NCBI RefSeq assembly: GCF_014645555.1
Contig: NZ_BMLY01000005.1
Location: 1 to 64,000 of the forward strand
Direction of reading: 5' to 3'
Length of the DNA: 64,000 bases
Source: Silvimonas amylolytica
GTDB lineage: Bacteria > Pseudomonadota > Gammaproteobacteria > Burkholderiales > Chitinibacteraceae
A model generated the notes under the pieces. The model saw nothing but the letters and a program-made list of their open reading frames with translations, was not told the origin of the DNA and did no database searches. Shown here piece after piece: positions 55,560 to 64,000 of the stretch (position 1 is the first letter of the stretch; the number at the start of each line of letters is the position of its first letter). A program made the position numbers and the translations under genes.

Positions 55560-56120
55560 TCAAGCCAGTTCATCTGCCAGTTGGCGTGCGCTTTGCAAAT
55601 GCTGCTGGAGCATGGGTAGTGTGCGCGCGGCAAAAGTTTTGAGATCCGGGTCTTGCCCGGATCGGGCTTCGGTCTGAAAGAGTTGGACTGCCTGTTCATT
55701 CGCGGCCACTTGCATGTGGATGTAGGCCTTGTCGAAGGCTTTGCCACGCAGTCCGTGCAGTGACGCGAGGTCATCTTCCTGACTGGCTTGGGTGCGGGCT
55801 GCTCTGTCGATACTCGGGGGCGCAATAATCTCAAGTTGATGACCCGCAGCAGACTGCTCGCGAATAACGTGCCGGGCAAAGCGCTGCACGGCGGGTGTCC
55901 GGGTGTGCTGCAAGGCCAGTCTGGCGGCGGCAATGTCTTCCTCTTTGGCTCTGCTGGCTTCCTTTACAAACCCGGCATCGGGGATGGATCGCCGGGAGGG
56001 CGCGTTGGCAGCGCGCGGTTTTTCGGCGCCGTCGCCCTCATCCGGACTGATTTCGGCGGCGGTCGCAGTGGTAGACATCAGTAGACCCATGCAAAACAGT
56101 GCTTCGCGGGTATCGATCAT
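55560..56120 (-). CDS. DUF4142-domain exported protein
   Basis: 186 residues with a signal peptide (near STTATA|AEIS) and one DUF4142 domain of ferritin-like helices at ~55-185: FVKEASRAKEEDIAAARLAL, VQRFARHVIREQSAAGHQLE, GKAFDKAYIHMQVAANEQAV, LKTFAARTLPMLQQHLQSAR. These proteins are periplasmic and of unclear function, often stress-related. The start at 56120 follows GGAG by 6 bases. It stands alone. Confidence 0.85.
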   Translation of the reverse strand: MIDTREALFCMGLLMSTTATAAEISPDEGDGAEKPRAANAPSRRSIPDAGFVKEASRAKEEDIAAARLALQHTRTPAVQRFARHVIREQSAAGHQLEIIAPPSIDRAARTQASQEDDLASLHGLRGKAFDKAYIHMQVAANEQAVQLFQTEARSGQDPDLKTFAARTLPMLQQHLQSARQLADELA

Positions 56121-56319
56121 GATTTTCTCCAGTTGCTTCGCGGCACCGCAGGGTGATGGAGTCAATAACCGGCTTGCAGGCTCGGTATGGAGGCAGATGC
56201 GGTGCCCTGGCGACAACTTCATGGTGCGCCGTTTAGCCATTGAGCCCTGTCAGAGACTGGCCGACCTGACGCCGGGCCAGGACGTGTTATGCCGTCGGCG
56301 TGGGCCTACGAGGCATAAA

Positions 56320-56347
56320 AAAAAACGGCACTGGCGCGCCGTTTTTT
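56320..56347 (-). terminator. Terminator of the chemoreceptor gene
   Basis: AAAAAACGGC and GCCGTTTTTT, 10 perfect bases, 8-base loop. It lies 17 bases beyond the leftward gene's stop and may also serve as a bidirectional stop. Confidence 0.82.
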
Positions 56348-56364
56348 GTGTGATGGGCAGACCG

Positions 56365-57690
56365 TTATCCTGCAACCTGCAACTGGCTGGAAAAGCGCCC
56401 GACTGCGCTGACTACCCGTTGTGCACCGTCCTGGATATCGATGATCACATTGCCAGCCTCACCAGCCAGTTGCAGACCCCGTTCAGCCTGTTGTTTGCCG
56501 GCATCAATCACCTGGACCGCATGTTCGGCCAGGGCCTGGTTTTTCTGGACAACACCAACGATCTCTTGCGTGGCTTCGGTGGTGCGTGAGGCCAGCTTGC
56601 GTACCTCGTCGGCGACCACTGCAAAACCACGTCCCTGTTCACCCGCGCGGGCCGCTTCAATAGCCGCGTTCAAGGCCAGCAGATTGGTTTGTGCAGCAAT
56701 GTCCGTGATACTGGCAACGATGGTGCCGATCACCTGTGATTGTTTGCTTAGTGCTTCGATACGGTCTGCTGCATCGCGCATTTGCTCGGCCAGATCACGC
56801 ATCACATCCACCGTTTCTTTCACCACACCTGCACCGCGTTTGGAGACTTCATCGGTTTGTTGAGAGGTCTGAAAAGCAATCGTGGCGGCTTCAGCCACCG
56901 CGTGCTCACGCGTGACCTGCTCGGTGATCACGGTGGCAAATTTCACCACCTTGTAGAGTTTGCCCTGTGCGTTGCTGATCGGGTTGTAAGAGGCTTCCAG
57001 CCAGACGACATTACCGTGGGCATCGACCCGTTTAAAGCGGCCGGTGACGTATTCGCCCTGACGCAAGGTGTCCCAGAAGCGTTTGTACTCTGCCGAGTTG
57101 TATTCTTCCGGTTCACAAAATATGCGGTGATGCTTGCCCTGGATCTGATCGAGGGTGTAACCCATGGGGCGCAAAAAATGGTCGTTGGCGGCGAGCACAA
57201 TCCCATCCAGATTAAACTCGATCACGGCGGTTGAACGCTGCAGCGCCTTGATCAGGTTTTCGTGCTCGCAGGAAGACTCAATGGTACGAGTCAGATCATT
57301 GGCGTAGATCGAGAATCGTTGCAATTGCTGCTTGCCGGTGAAAATCGGCTGCAGGATCACACGCAACCAGGCCTCATCGCCCTGCGCCCGGCGCAAACGC
57401 ACCGCACCACTGAAATGTTCTCTGCGATTAAGTGCATCGGCAAGACGGGTGTAGAACTCGGTCGTGCGCAATTCATCCGGCACCAGTTCCAGCAGCGGCC
57501 GGCCCTTCAGATCGGATTCCCGGTAACCCATCTCGGTCTGGAACATGGTATTGGCCATTTCGATCCGCCCTTGCGGGTCGAGAAACACGGCCAGCATTTC
57601 GTCGCTCAGACTTTGTCGCACCTGTTCAACACTGAGCAACTCTTCTTTCATCGCTTCCAGTTCTTCTTTCAATGCCTTGTTATTGAACAT
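56365..57690 (-). CDS. Soluble PAS-PAS methyl-accepting chemotaxis protein
   Basis: 441 residues without a membrane segment, so it is cytosolic, like BdlA/Aer-type receptors. A short N-terminal coiled coil is followed by PAS1 (~30-140, [20 protein letters not shown]) and PAS2 (~150-265, [40 protein letters not shown]). The signalling domain (~285-441) has the conserved tip [20 protein letters not shown] and [12 protein letters not shown]. The helices after the tip are short, so the methylation region is minimal. It could sense oxygen or redox through PAS. No che gene is nearby. Confidence 0.88.
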   Translation of the reverse strand: MFNNKALKEELEAMKEELLSVEQVRQSLSDEMLAVFLDPQGRIEMANTMFQTEMGYRESDLKGRPLLELVPDELRTTEFYTRLADALNRREHFSGAVRLRRAQGDEAWLRVILQPIFTGKQQLQRFSIYANDLTRTIESSCEHENLIKALQRSTAVIEFNLDGIVLAANDHFLRPMGYTLDQIQGKHHRIFCEPEEYNSAEYKRFWDTLRQGEYVTGRFKRVDAHGNVVWLEASYNPISNAQGKLYKVVKFATVITEQVTREHAVAEAATIAFQTSQQTDEVSKRGAGVVKETVDVMRDLAEQMRDAADRIEALSKQSQVIGTIVASITDIAAQTNLLALNAAIEAARAGEQGRGFAVVADEVRKLASRTTEATQEIVGVVQKNQALAEHAVQVIDAGKQQAERGLQLAGEAGNVIIDIQDGAQRVVSAVGRFSSQLQVAG

Positions 57691-57783
57691 GTGCGCTCTC
57701 GCCGAGGATGGACCGGAGTGGCCCTGCTTAAGTGCTATAGCACACGGGGAGAGCCCAGCGCATTGTCATGTTCTGCGATGCCT

Positions 57784-58569
57784 TTAGCCAAAGCACACTA
57801 ACTGTCGCTCCGGGGCATTCGGGTGCGGCATGACGGTAGCGTTTATCTGATAAACCATACGCAAGTGGGGTGGGGTCAGCACGTTTTGCGGCGTGCCCAG
57901 TGCGGCCACCGTACCGTTGGCCAGCAGTAGCAAACGGTCACACCACCAGGCGGCCAGGTTCACGTCATGCAGGATCACCAGCACGGCCAGTTGCTCCTCA
58001 TGCGCCAGGCGTGCCACCGTTTGCAGCAGTAACAACTGGTGGCGCGGGTCGAGGCTGGCGGTTGGTTCATCCAGCAATAGCGCGCGATACTCTCCGGAGG
58101 TGCGCTGCGCCAGCGCTTGCGTCAGCACGCGCGCAAACTGCACCCGCTGTTGTTCGCCGCCAGATAACCCGGTGTAACGACGTGTGGTGAAGGCAGCTGC
58201 ATCGGCCAGATTAAGCGCCCGGTCAAGTAGCGTATCCAGCGCAGCAGGAGAGAGTTCCGGAAACGGGTATGCACCTGTTGCTACTACGGCGCGCACGCCC
58301 AATTCAAACGCCAGTGAAGGTGTCTGTGGCAGCACGGCCCGGCAACGCGCTTGCTGTTGGGCTGATTGCATCGTTAATGGTACGGCATTGAGCGTTACCG
58401 ACCCGGCCAGCGGCGGCAATTCGCCAGCCAGTGTCGCCAGCAAGGTCGATTTGCCGGCCCCGTTGGCACCCAACACTCCCAGCACTTCACCGGGTTTCAG
58501 TTGCAGCGATACGCCATCCAGCACGGTTTTGCCGTGGCGACCACAAGACAGGTTTTCTGCGATCAGCAT
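57784..58569 (-). CDS. hmuV: Heme ABC transporter ATP-binding protein
   Basis: A 261-residue ABC ATPase. Walker A is GANGAGKST, the Q-loop is in AVLPQTPS, the signature is LSGGEQQR, Walker B is [12 protein letters not shown] and the switch His is in ILHDVNLA. It follows hmuU with overlapping stop and start (TAATG), so it is translationally coupled. A frame opening at 58596 is rejected because it lies inside hmuU. Last gene of the heme operon; powers import of heme from periplasm to cytosol. Confidence 0.94.
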   Translation of the reverse strand: MLIAENLSCGRHGKTVLDGVSLQLKPGEVLGVLGANGAGKSTLLATLAGELPPLAGSVTLNAVPLTMQSAQQQARCRAVLPQTPSLAFELGVRAVVATGAYPFPELSPAALDTLLDRALNLADAAAFTTRRYTGLSGGEQQRVQFARVLTQALAQRTSGEYRALLLDEPTASLDPRHQLLLLQTVARLAHEEQLAVLVILHDVNLAAWWCDRLLLLANGTVAALGTPQNVLTPPHLRMVYQINATVMPHPNAPERQLVCFG

Positions 58570-59603
58570 TAGCGCATTTTCCGGGTCAGCATCCACAAAA
58601 AGAACGGACCACCAATCAGACTGGTGACCATGCCAATGGGCAACTCGGCGGGGATGACGACCATGCGGGCCAGCCAGTCCGCCAAAGACAGCGCAATGGC
58701 GCCGGCAACCACCGTGTTGGGCAGCAACCAGCGGTGATCCGCCCCCAGCGACAAACGCACCAGATGCGGTACGACCAGCCCGACAAAGCCGATGACGCCT
58801 GTCGCCGCCACCAGCGGTCCAACGATCAGCGCAACCAGCACGACGAGGCGGCGGCGTAGGCGTTCAATGGCAAAACCCAGGTGGCGTGCCTCGCGTTCGC
58901 CCAGCAAAAGCGCATTCAGGCCGCGCCATTCACGCAGCAACAGCAAGCACAGGATGAGGGTCCACGGTGCCAGAAACGCCAGTTGCTGCCAGGTGGCGCC
59001 AGCCAGACTGCCCATATTCCAGAAGGTCAGGCTGCGTAACTGGGCGTCATTGGCCATATAGGTAAACAAGCCAATCAGGCTGCCGCAGATGACATTGATG
59101 GCGACGCCCGCCAGCAACAGGCTGCTCATGCCCGGATGTCGCCGCCCCAACGCATAGCACACCGCGGTAGCGACCAGGCTACCGGCAAACGCGGCCGGAG
59201 CCAGCCAGAACAGCGTGGGCGCACCCAGCACAATGGCCGCGACGGCGCCAAGCGCACCGCCGGATGAAATCCCGATCAAGCCAGGCTCTGCCAACGGGTT
59301 CCGGAAGAGGGCCTGCATCACCGTGCCGGTGACGGTTAGCCCGGCCCCGGCAATGACAGCCAACAACACACGCGGTAGCCGGACTTCCATGAGCACGTTG
59401 CGCCAGAGTGCTTCTTCATCTGACAAGAGATCGCCAAACAGCAGATCGGGAATTTCAGTCACCGGAATACGCACAGCGCCCTGACTGCTGGATACCAGTA
59501 CCAGCACAATCAGCGCCGCACAGAGTGCAAGGAGTACCCATAATGCTTTGTTCACACTCATATCACGGGCTGGCGCGCTGGCGAGCGAGGCGCTGCGGCT
59601 CAT
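58569..59603 (-). CDS. hmuU: Heme ABC transporter permease (FecCD family)
   Basis: 344 residues, about ten hydrophobic segments. FecCD motifs are present: [39 protein letters not shown], the coupling helix in [10 protein letters not shown], and [20 protein letters not shown]. It forms the inner-membrane channel with HmuV. Its ATG overlaps the hmuT stop (ATGA), and its stop overlaps the hmuV start. Confidence 0.94.
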   Translation of the reverse strand: MSRSASLASAPARDMSVNKALWVLLALCAALIVLVLVSSSQGAVRIPVTEIPDLLFGDLLSDEEALWRNVLMEVRLPRVLLAVIAGAGLTVTGTVMQALFRNPLAEPGLIGISSGGALGAVAAIVLGAPTLFWLAPAAFAGSLVATAVCYALGRRHPGMSSLLLAGVAINVICGSLIGLFTYMANDAQLRSLTFWNMGSLAGATWQQLAFLAPWTLILCLLLLREWRGLNALLLGEREARHLGFAIERLRRRLVVLVALIVGPLVAATGVIGFVGLVVPHLVRLSLGADHRWLLPNTVVAGAIALSLADWLARMVVIPAELPIGMVTSLIGGPFFLWMLTRKMR

Positions 59604-60430
59604 GACGCGGGCGCCTGCAAACCCGCTAGCAGCGTGCGCAGGCTTTCCGGCAAGCGCGGGCCAAAGCCGAGCAGCAAGAGGTCATCCATCACCACCACTC
59701 GATGCGCTTTGGCAGCCGGTGTGCCGGCCACGCCGGGTAGAGCGAGGAAGGCTTCCAGCCCACCTGAGGCGGTAATGGACATGGTGGTGGTGACAATGGC
59801 TTGCGGCGCCAGCAGTAACGCTGCTTCGGCAGACAATGGCTTGTAGCCTTTCTGTGCGGCCAGCACGTTTTTCGCGCCGGCCAGTTGCAGCATGGCATCG
59901 GCCGTTGTGTCGGTGCCGGCACCCTCCAGCTTGCCAGTCCGGTTCATGACCAGCAGCGTTTTCAGCCCGCCTGCTTTGCCTTGTAACGGGGCGATCTGCT
60001 GGCGGATTTGCGCCACCATCTTGCCGCCATCGTCTTTCAGGCCCAGTGCCTGTGCGACGCCGTGTACACGTTGCTCCAGTGCATCGAGCGTTGCATCGCC
60101 AGGCAGCACGATCACGCGCTTGCCCAGACTTTGCAATTGCTTGAGTGCAGCCGGTGGCCCGGCCTGGTCGGTGGCCAGGATCAGATCCGGATTGAGCGCG
60201 GCGACGCCCTCGACCGAGAACGCCCGGTAATACCCCACCTGCGGCAATTTGGTCGCTGCAGCAGGGTACAGGCTGGAGGCATCGACCCCGACCAGCCGAT
60301 CCCCTGCGTTGAGCGCGTAGATGACTTCAGTCAGCGGGCCGCCCAGGCTCACCACCCGTTTGGGCAGGTCGGCGGCGTGCGCCAGCGTGGTCATCAAACC
60401 CAACCACAGGGCGCAGAAAAGTTGTTTCAT
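59600..60430 (-). CDS. hmuT: Periplasmic heme-binding protein
   Basis: 276 residues. A signal peptide (near LAHA|ADLP) and the BtuF/TroA-like fold: KRVVSLGGPLTEVIYALNAG, LVGVDASSLYP, VGYYRAFSVEGVAALNPDLI, LATDQAGP. The heme ligand is probably a Tyr of the YYR segment or nearby. It hands heme to HmuUV. It starts 15 bases after hmuS. Confidence 0.93.
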   Translation of the reverse strand: MKQLFCALWLGLMTTLAHAADLPKRVVSLGGPLTEVIYALNAGDRLVGVDASSLYPAAATKLPQVGYYRAFSVEGVAALNPDLILATDQAGPPAALKQLQSLGKRVIVLPGDATLDALEQRVHGVAQALGLKDDGGKMVAQIRQQIAPLQGKAGGLKTLLVMNRTGKLEGAGTDTTADAMLQLAGAKNVLAAQKGYKPLSAEAALLLAPQAIVTTTMSITASGGLEAFLALPGVAGTPAAKAHRVVVMDDLLLLGFGPRLPESLRTLLAGLQAPAS

Positions 60431-60445
60431 GGTCGTGATCCCGAA

Positions 60446-61501
60446 TCAGGCAGCCAGGGGTTCCTGGCACAGATTGACCAGCAGTTCGCGCCAGGCCGGC
60501 AGTTCTGGCTTGCCTGGCTTGCGTTCGCCAAAGAACTGCACGATCAGGTCACCTGTCGCGTTGTAGACCTCCAGCGAGGTCACCCAACCATCACGCGTAG
60601 GCTTGTTGACCACCCAGGTGCTGTCGATGGCGCTGGTCAGCAAATGCAGGTTGAAGCGCGGGTCCAGCACGTTGAACCACGGGCCTGTTTCTACCAGTTT
60701 GTGTACCGGGCCTGTGTGGATCTGCACCATGCCGCGGTTGCCGACAAAACACATGATCGACAACCCCGTTTCGGACGCGCGTTGCAAGAGTGCCTGGGTG
60801 GCATCAATGGCGACGCGTTGCGCCAGATCAGGGCCTGCGGCATGCAGGGCACCAAGGCGTGACACCTTGAACTTGCGCAGCATGGGGAAGAACGCGTGGG
60901 TGTCATCCAGCGCCAGCCAGGCGGCGCGCAGGGCTGCGGGGTCGCTGGCACGGGGGGATTCGTCGGCGGCGTTGATGACTTCAAAATGGGGGAGGGTTTT
61001 GGCCGGGCGCGCAAAGGCGGCGACCAATGTTTGCCAGGCCGCCAGATCGGTCATGTCGGTGCGATAGACCTTGTGGACCGCAATGCCTTCGGCATCAAAG
61101 AACTGGATGCTGTCGCGGCCGCTTTCAGTCACGGCGTAGGCAAAACGCCACTGGCTAAAGAACATGCGCAGATCAATATCCGGCCCCAACACCATCCCCA
61201 CCGGGCCATCAGCGTGGATATCTTCATAGCGGCCGTGGCGCTCGTGCACGCACCAGTCGTTGCGGCTCAAGGCCATCACCTCACCCAGCGTACCCAACTG
61301 GCGGAATAGTTCTTGCGGTGTGCCAGAGAGTTCGTGGGAGGTAACGCCGCAGTCGGCTGCGACCAGCGCAGCTTCGCTCACGCCAAGGCGATTGGCCCGT
61401 TCACGAACGCGCAGTTTGGGTTCGGCGGCAATCAGCTTTGCGTGGTGTTGTTGCAGATCGGTAGCGAAATCGGCGAAAGATGAAAACAGAGCGTGGCTCA
61501 T
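60446..61501 (-). CDS. hmuS: Hemin-degrading / heme-trafficking factor
   Basis: 351 residues, the HemS/HmuS family with two repeated structural halves. KLRVRERANRLGVSEAALVA at ~27-47 is typical, with NDWCVHERHGRYEDI and DSIQFFDAEGIAVHKVYRTD later and the closing FFGERKPGKPELPAWRELL. It receives heme in the cytosol and degrades or traffics it to release iron. The start at 61501 follows GAGGA. It is 123 bases after hmuR and 15 bases before hmuT. Confidence 0.93.
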   Translation of the reverse strand: MSHALFSSFADFATDLQQHHAKLIAAEPKLRVRERANRLGVSEAALVAADCGVTSHELSGTPQELFRQLGTLGEVMALSRNDWCVHERHGRYEDIHADGPVGMVLGPDIDLRMFFSQWRFAYAVTESGRDSIQFFDAEGIAVHKVYRTDMTDLAAWQTLVAAFARPAKTLPHFEVINAADESPRASDPAALRAAWLALDDTHAFFPMLRKFKVSRLGALHAAGPDLAQRVAIDATQALLQRASETGLSIMCFVGNRGMVQIHTGPVHKLVETGPWFNVLDPRFNLHLLTSAIDSTWVVNKPTRDGWVTSLEVYNATGDLIVQFFGERKPGKPELPAWRELLVNLCQEPLAA

Positions 61502-61624
61502 GTCGGTCCTCTTCTCAATGAAACAGAAAAAACCGCCTGACCACCCATACGGGCGTGGCCAGGCCGGAAAAAGCAGTGCTTGCTGTCGCGACTGCTGCGT
61601 GGATAAGGCGTGCTCTGACACACC

Positions 61625-63853
61625 TCAGAACAAGTAGCTGGCGGCAACCCGGAAGTTGCGGCCTGGCTGGGTATAACGATCAATCGCGGCGTTATTGGCT
61701 TGCAGCAACGTGCCTGGGCCGCCATTGCTCGACTGCATGTCCTGGCTGTTCCAGTACTTGTGATCGAACAGGTTGAACACGCCGGCAGACAGGCGCAGGT
61801 CTTTCACCGGCTTGTACCAGCCCGTGAAATCGACCACGCCGTAACCCGGTGCTTCGAACAAGGTATTGGTGGAAACATGACGTTTGGCGGTGGCAGCGGT
61901 GACCGTGCCATCGACGCCCCATTGCTCGAGCGCGTAGCCGGCACTGACGATGGCTTTGAGCGGGGCGACCGAATCGAGCCAGGTATGCTCGGTTTCATTC
62001 ACGCCCACGGCGTAGGCCAGCGAGACGTTGCTGTGCCAGTTGGGCAGAAACTGCCAGTGGCCGGTGGCTTCGGCACCGTAGATGCGCGCACGATCAATAT
62101 TGATGTTCTGGAACACGCCTGCCGGGTAACCCGCGATCCAGCCCGCATCACCTTGTTGCAAGGTGACTTGTTCAATGAAGTTGCGGTAACGGTTGTCGTA
62201 CACCGTGGCGGTGCCACCCAAATGATCGGTGCCAAAACGAGCGCCGAACTCATAACCCGAACTGGTTTCAGGCTTCAGGTTGGGGTTAGGCACCAAGGTA
62301 TAACCGAAGGCCGCGTTGGTAAACTCGCCATTGACTTCAACCACACTGGGGGCACGGAATCCCTGGGCGTACTGGCCGAAGACGGTCAGGTTGTCCATGG
62401 CTTTCCAGGTCGCCAGGAGCTTGGGCGAGAACTTGCTGTCGCTCTGGTCTTTGGGTGCAACGGCTGTGCCAGCGGCAATCTGCGCGGCCAGAATGCTGTC
62501 GACTTCCGGGTCCTGGCGATAGTTGTCGTAGCGGATACCCGGCGTCAGGCTGAAGCGGCCGCCGTCAAAGCCGATTTCGTTCTGCGCAAACAGCCCGTAC
62601 TGCGTGACATTGGTGATTGGTACAGTGCGAACGTTGATGGTGCTTGAAGCCGGCTTGCCTGCAGCAAACTCGGTGGTGCGGGTTTGCCACCATTCACCGC
62701 CGACCACCCATTCCTGGCTGATCGCCCCATCAAACTTTTTCACCAGCTGGCCGTTGGTGCCCTTCATGTTTTCGTAGTACTGGCCATCACGCTGGTAATC
62801 CGCTGCCGTGGTGCGGACTTGATAACGGTGCTGATCGCTTTCCAGTGTTTGCCAGTACACGCGGGCGGTGGCGGCATCGATCCACTGGTTGTTATCAGGC
62901 GCGGTGTAGTCGTAATCGAGCGAGAGGCGCTTGCGGGTTTGTTCATCCGTCGCACGGCTCGATTTAACTGAACTGCTAATGTCGCTGAGCAGATTGGTGT
63001 CGGTGGTGGTGTTGCGGTATTCGCCAGTCACACCCAGTTTGTGGCCGCCCTCAAAGTAATGCTGCAACTTGCCCAGTGCGTTACGACTTTCGGTGTTTTG
63101 CGGATCGGGCTCGGTGCGGTTGGCGCCGGTGCTGCCGTTGTCACCCTTGTTTTCCAGTTCATTGCCTTTACGGCCGCCGACCTGAGCCAGCCAGAACGTG
63201 CCTTCAGCCATTTCACCAGCCACAGAGGCGCGTGCGCCATAGCTGGTATCGGCGCTGTCGTAATCGGCATCAACCCGGCCGCCCAGCTTTTTGCCGCCTT
63301 TCAAAAGGTCAGACGGGTCTAGCGTGCGCAGGCCGACAATCCCGCCCAGCGCGGATGAGCCATAGAGCGTGGAGCCTGGCCCGCGCACGATATCGATGGC
63401 TGCCAGCGAGCCGAAGTCCACCATGTCCTGGCCAATGTAGGTGTCGCGACCAGAGAAGCTGAAGGTGTCGGGCAGGCGGATGCCATCGACCAGCATCAGA
63501 ATGCGGTTGCCCTCAAGGCCACGGATATTGATATTGGTGCCGCCATAACGGGGTTGGCGCGTCATGGTGACGCCGGGTTCTGCGCGGTCGCCCAGATCGG
63601 TGAAGTCGCGGATAAAGTCGTCATCGAGTGTGCTGCGATCGGTTGTGGTAACGGACGGCGGCAGCTCATCAATGGTTTTTTCTGTGCGTGTGGCGGTGAC
63701 GACCACTTGTGACAGCGCGGCGGTGCCACTGGCCGTGGCGGCGGCCGGTTTGGTGGTGGTTGTCGTCGATTGCGAAGGCGCATCTGCGGCAAAAGCAGAG
63801 TGCAGCGCGCAGGCCATCAGGCTCAGCGCAAGCGTGTGCTGGGTGCGGTTCAT
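61625..63853 (-). CDS. hmuR: TonB-dependent heme/hemoglobin receptor
   Basis: 742 residues, outer-membrane receptor. A signal peptide (near HSAFA|ADAP) is followed by the TonB-dependent plug (~50-175; VVTATRTEKTIDELPPSV, NINIRGLEGNRILMLVDGIR, VRGPGSTLYGSSALGGIVGL) and a 22-strand-type barrel ending in Phe. The heme-receptor boxes FRAP (499-502) and NPNL (523-526) are present, but the 20 residues between them contain no His, unlike classical HemR. First gene of the leftward operon hmuRSTUV. AAGGAA precedes the ATG. The 147 bases upstream show no obvious Fur box. Confidence 0.93.
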   Translation of the reverse strand: MNRTQHTLALSLMACALHSAFAADAPSQSTTTTTKPAAATASGTAALSQVVVTATRTEKTIDELPPSVTTTDRSTLDDDFIRDFTDLGDRAEPGVTMTRQPRYGGTNINIRGLEGNRILMLVDGIRLPDTFSFSGRDTYIGQDMVDFGSLAAIDIVRGPGSTLYGSSALGGIVGLRTLDPSDLLKGGKKLGGRVDADYDSADTSYGARASVAGEMAEGTFWLAQVGGRKGNELENKGDNGSTGANRTEPDPQNTESRNALGKLQHYFEGGHKLGVTGEYRNTTTDTNLLSDISSSVKSSRATDEQTRKRLSLDYDYTAPDNNQWIDAATARVYWQTLESDQHRYQVRTTAADYQRDGQYYENMKGTNGQLVKKFDGAISQEWVVGGEWWQTRTTEFAAGKPASSTINVRTVPITNVTQYGLFAQNEIGFDGGRFSLTPGIRYDNYRQDPEVDSILAAQIAAGTAVAPKDQSDSKFSPKLLATWKAMDNLTVFGQYAQGFRAPSVVEVNGEFTNAAFGYTLVPNPNLKPETSSGYEFGARFGTDHLGGTATVYDNRYRNFIEQVTLQQGDAGWIAGYPAGVFQNINIDRARIYGAEATGHWQFLPNWHSNVSLAYAVGVNETEHTWLDSVAPLKAIVSAGYALEQWGVDGTVTAATAKRHVSTNTLFEAPGYGVVDFTGWYKPVKDLRLSAGVFNLFDHKYWNSQDMQSSNGGPGTLLQANNAAIDRYTQPGRNFRVAASYLF

Positions 63854-64000
63854 GCCAGTTCCTTGGAAGTGGAACCTGCCGGATGAGCGGGCCGGACAGA
63901 TTCGGGGCTAATGTGCGCCGGTCAAGCGGCACAAAGCCCGGCGCGGCTGGCTGCCCGGGGGCGTCTGTGGGGCAGACGCAGGCGCGGGTCCGGCTGGCAT

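Noticed and set aside
61700-62647. 315-residue forward open frame over hmuR
   Set aside because: Antisense to the TonB-dependent receptor; no supporting motif.

Overview
The window reads as the chromosome of a Gram-negative betaproteobacterium. Genes are densely packed, third codon positions are GC-rich, and many products are outer-membrane barrels, lipoproteins or Tat/Sec-exported proteins. The gene families (a PknK-like hybrid kinase with FixJ regulators, an Eat-EutBC ethanolamine module, RlhA, a Bhu/Hmu-type heme operon, DUF1254 proteins) suit Burkholderiales or Neisseriales. I cannot name the genus. I saw no rRNA, tRNA, CRISPR array, transposase or phage gene.

Layout. 0.2-7.0 kb: a signalling locus with an 1819-residue pseudokinase/AAA/GAF/PAS/histidine-kinase protein flanked by two response regulators. 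7.1-10.8 kb: an MFS transporter, SnoaL-like protein, non-canonical SDR, LuxR-type regulator and tautomerase. 11.2-13.9 kb: two lipoproteins (GH5 glycosidase, NHL-repeat protein). 14.3-19.2 kb: ethanolamine permease, EutB and EutC with a divergent AraC regulator. 19.3-21.5 kb: a MarR/cupin divergent pair and a lipid A-type acyltransferase. 22.1-26.4 kb: a second MFS-SnoaL cassette whose promoter resembles that of the first, divergent from two tandem AraC paralogues.

26.7-38.5 kb is the most unusual part. It is an island made almost entirely of exported proteins: a decayed sulfatase, a periplasmic HAD phosphatase, an intact arylsulfatase, three different outer-membrane barrels (one FadL-type), an unknown polytopic membrane protein and two DUF1254/DUF1214 proteins. 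One of the DUF1254 genes is split by a single in-frame amber codon. The set looks like an uptake and periplasmic processing system for a hydrophobic or sulfated compound, with no described pathway that I can name.

38.7-57.7 kb is ordinary accessory and housekeeping content: TetR/SDR, LysE/LysR, an MlaC-like protein, glutathione-dependent formaldehyde oxidation (FrmA/FghA), solute-binding proteins, MFS/MarR, two serine hydrolases, RlhA, AraC/DMT exporter, DUF4142 protein and a soluble PAS-PAS chemoreceptor. 57.8-63.9 kb is a complete heme uptake operon, hmuRSTUV, read leftward. Strong GC hairpins followed by T-runs separate many of the units.
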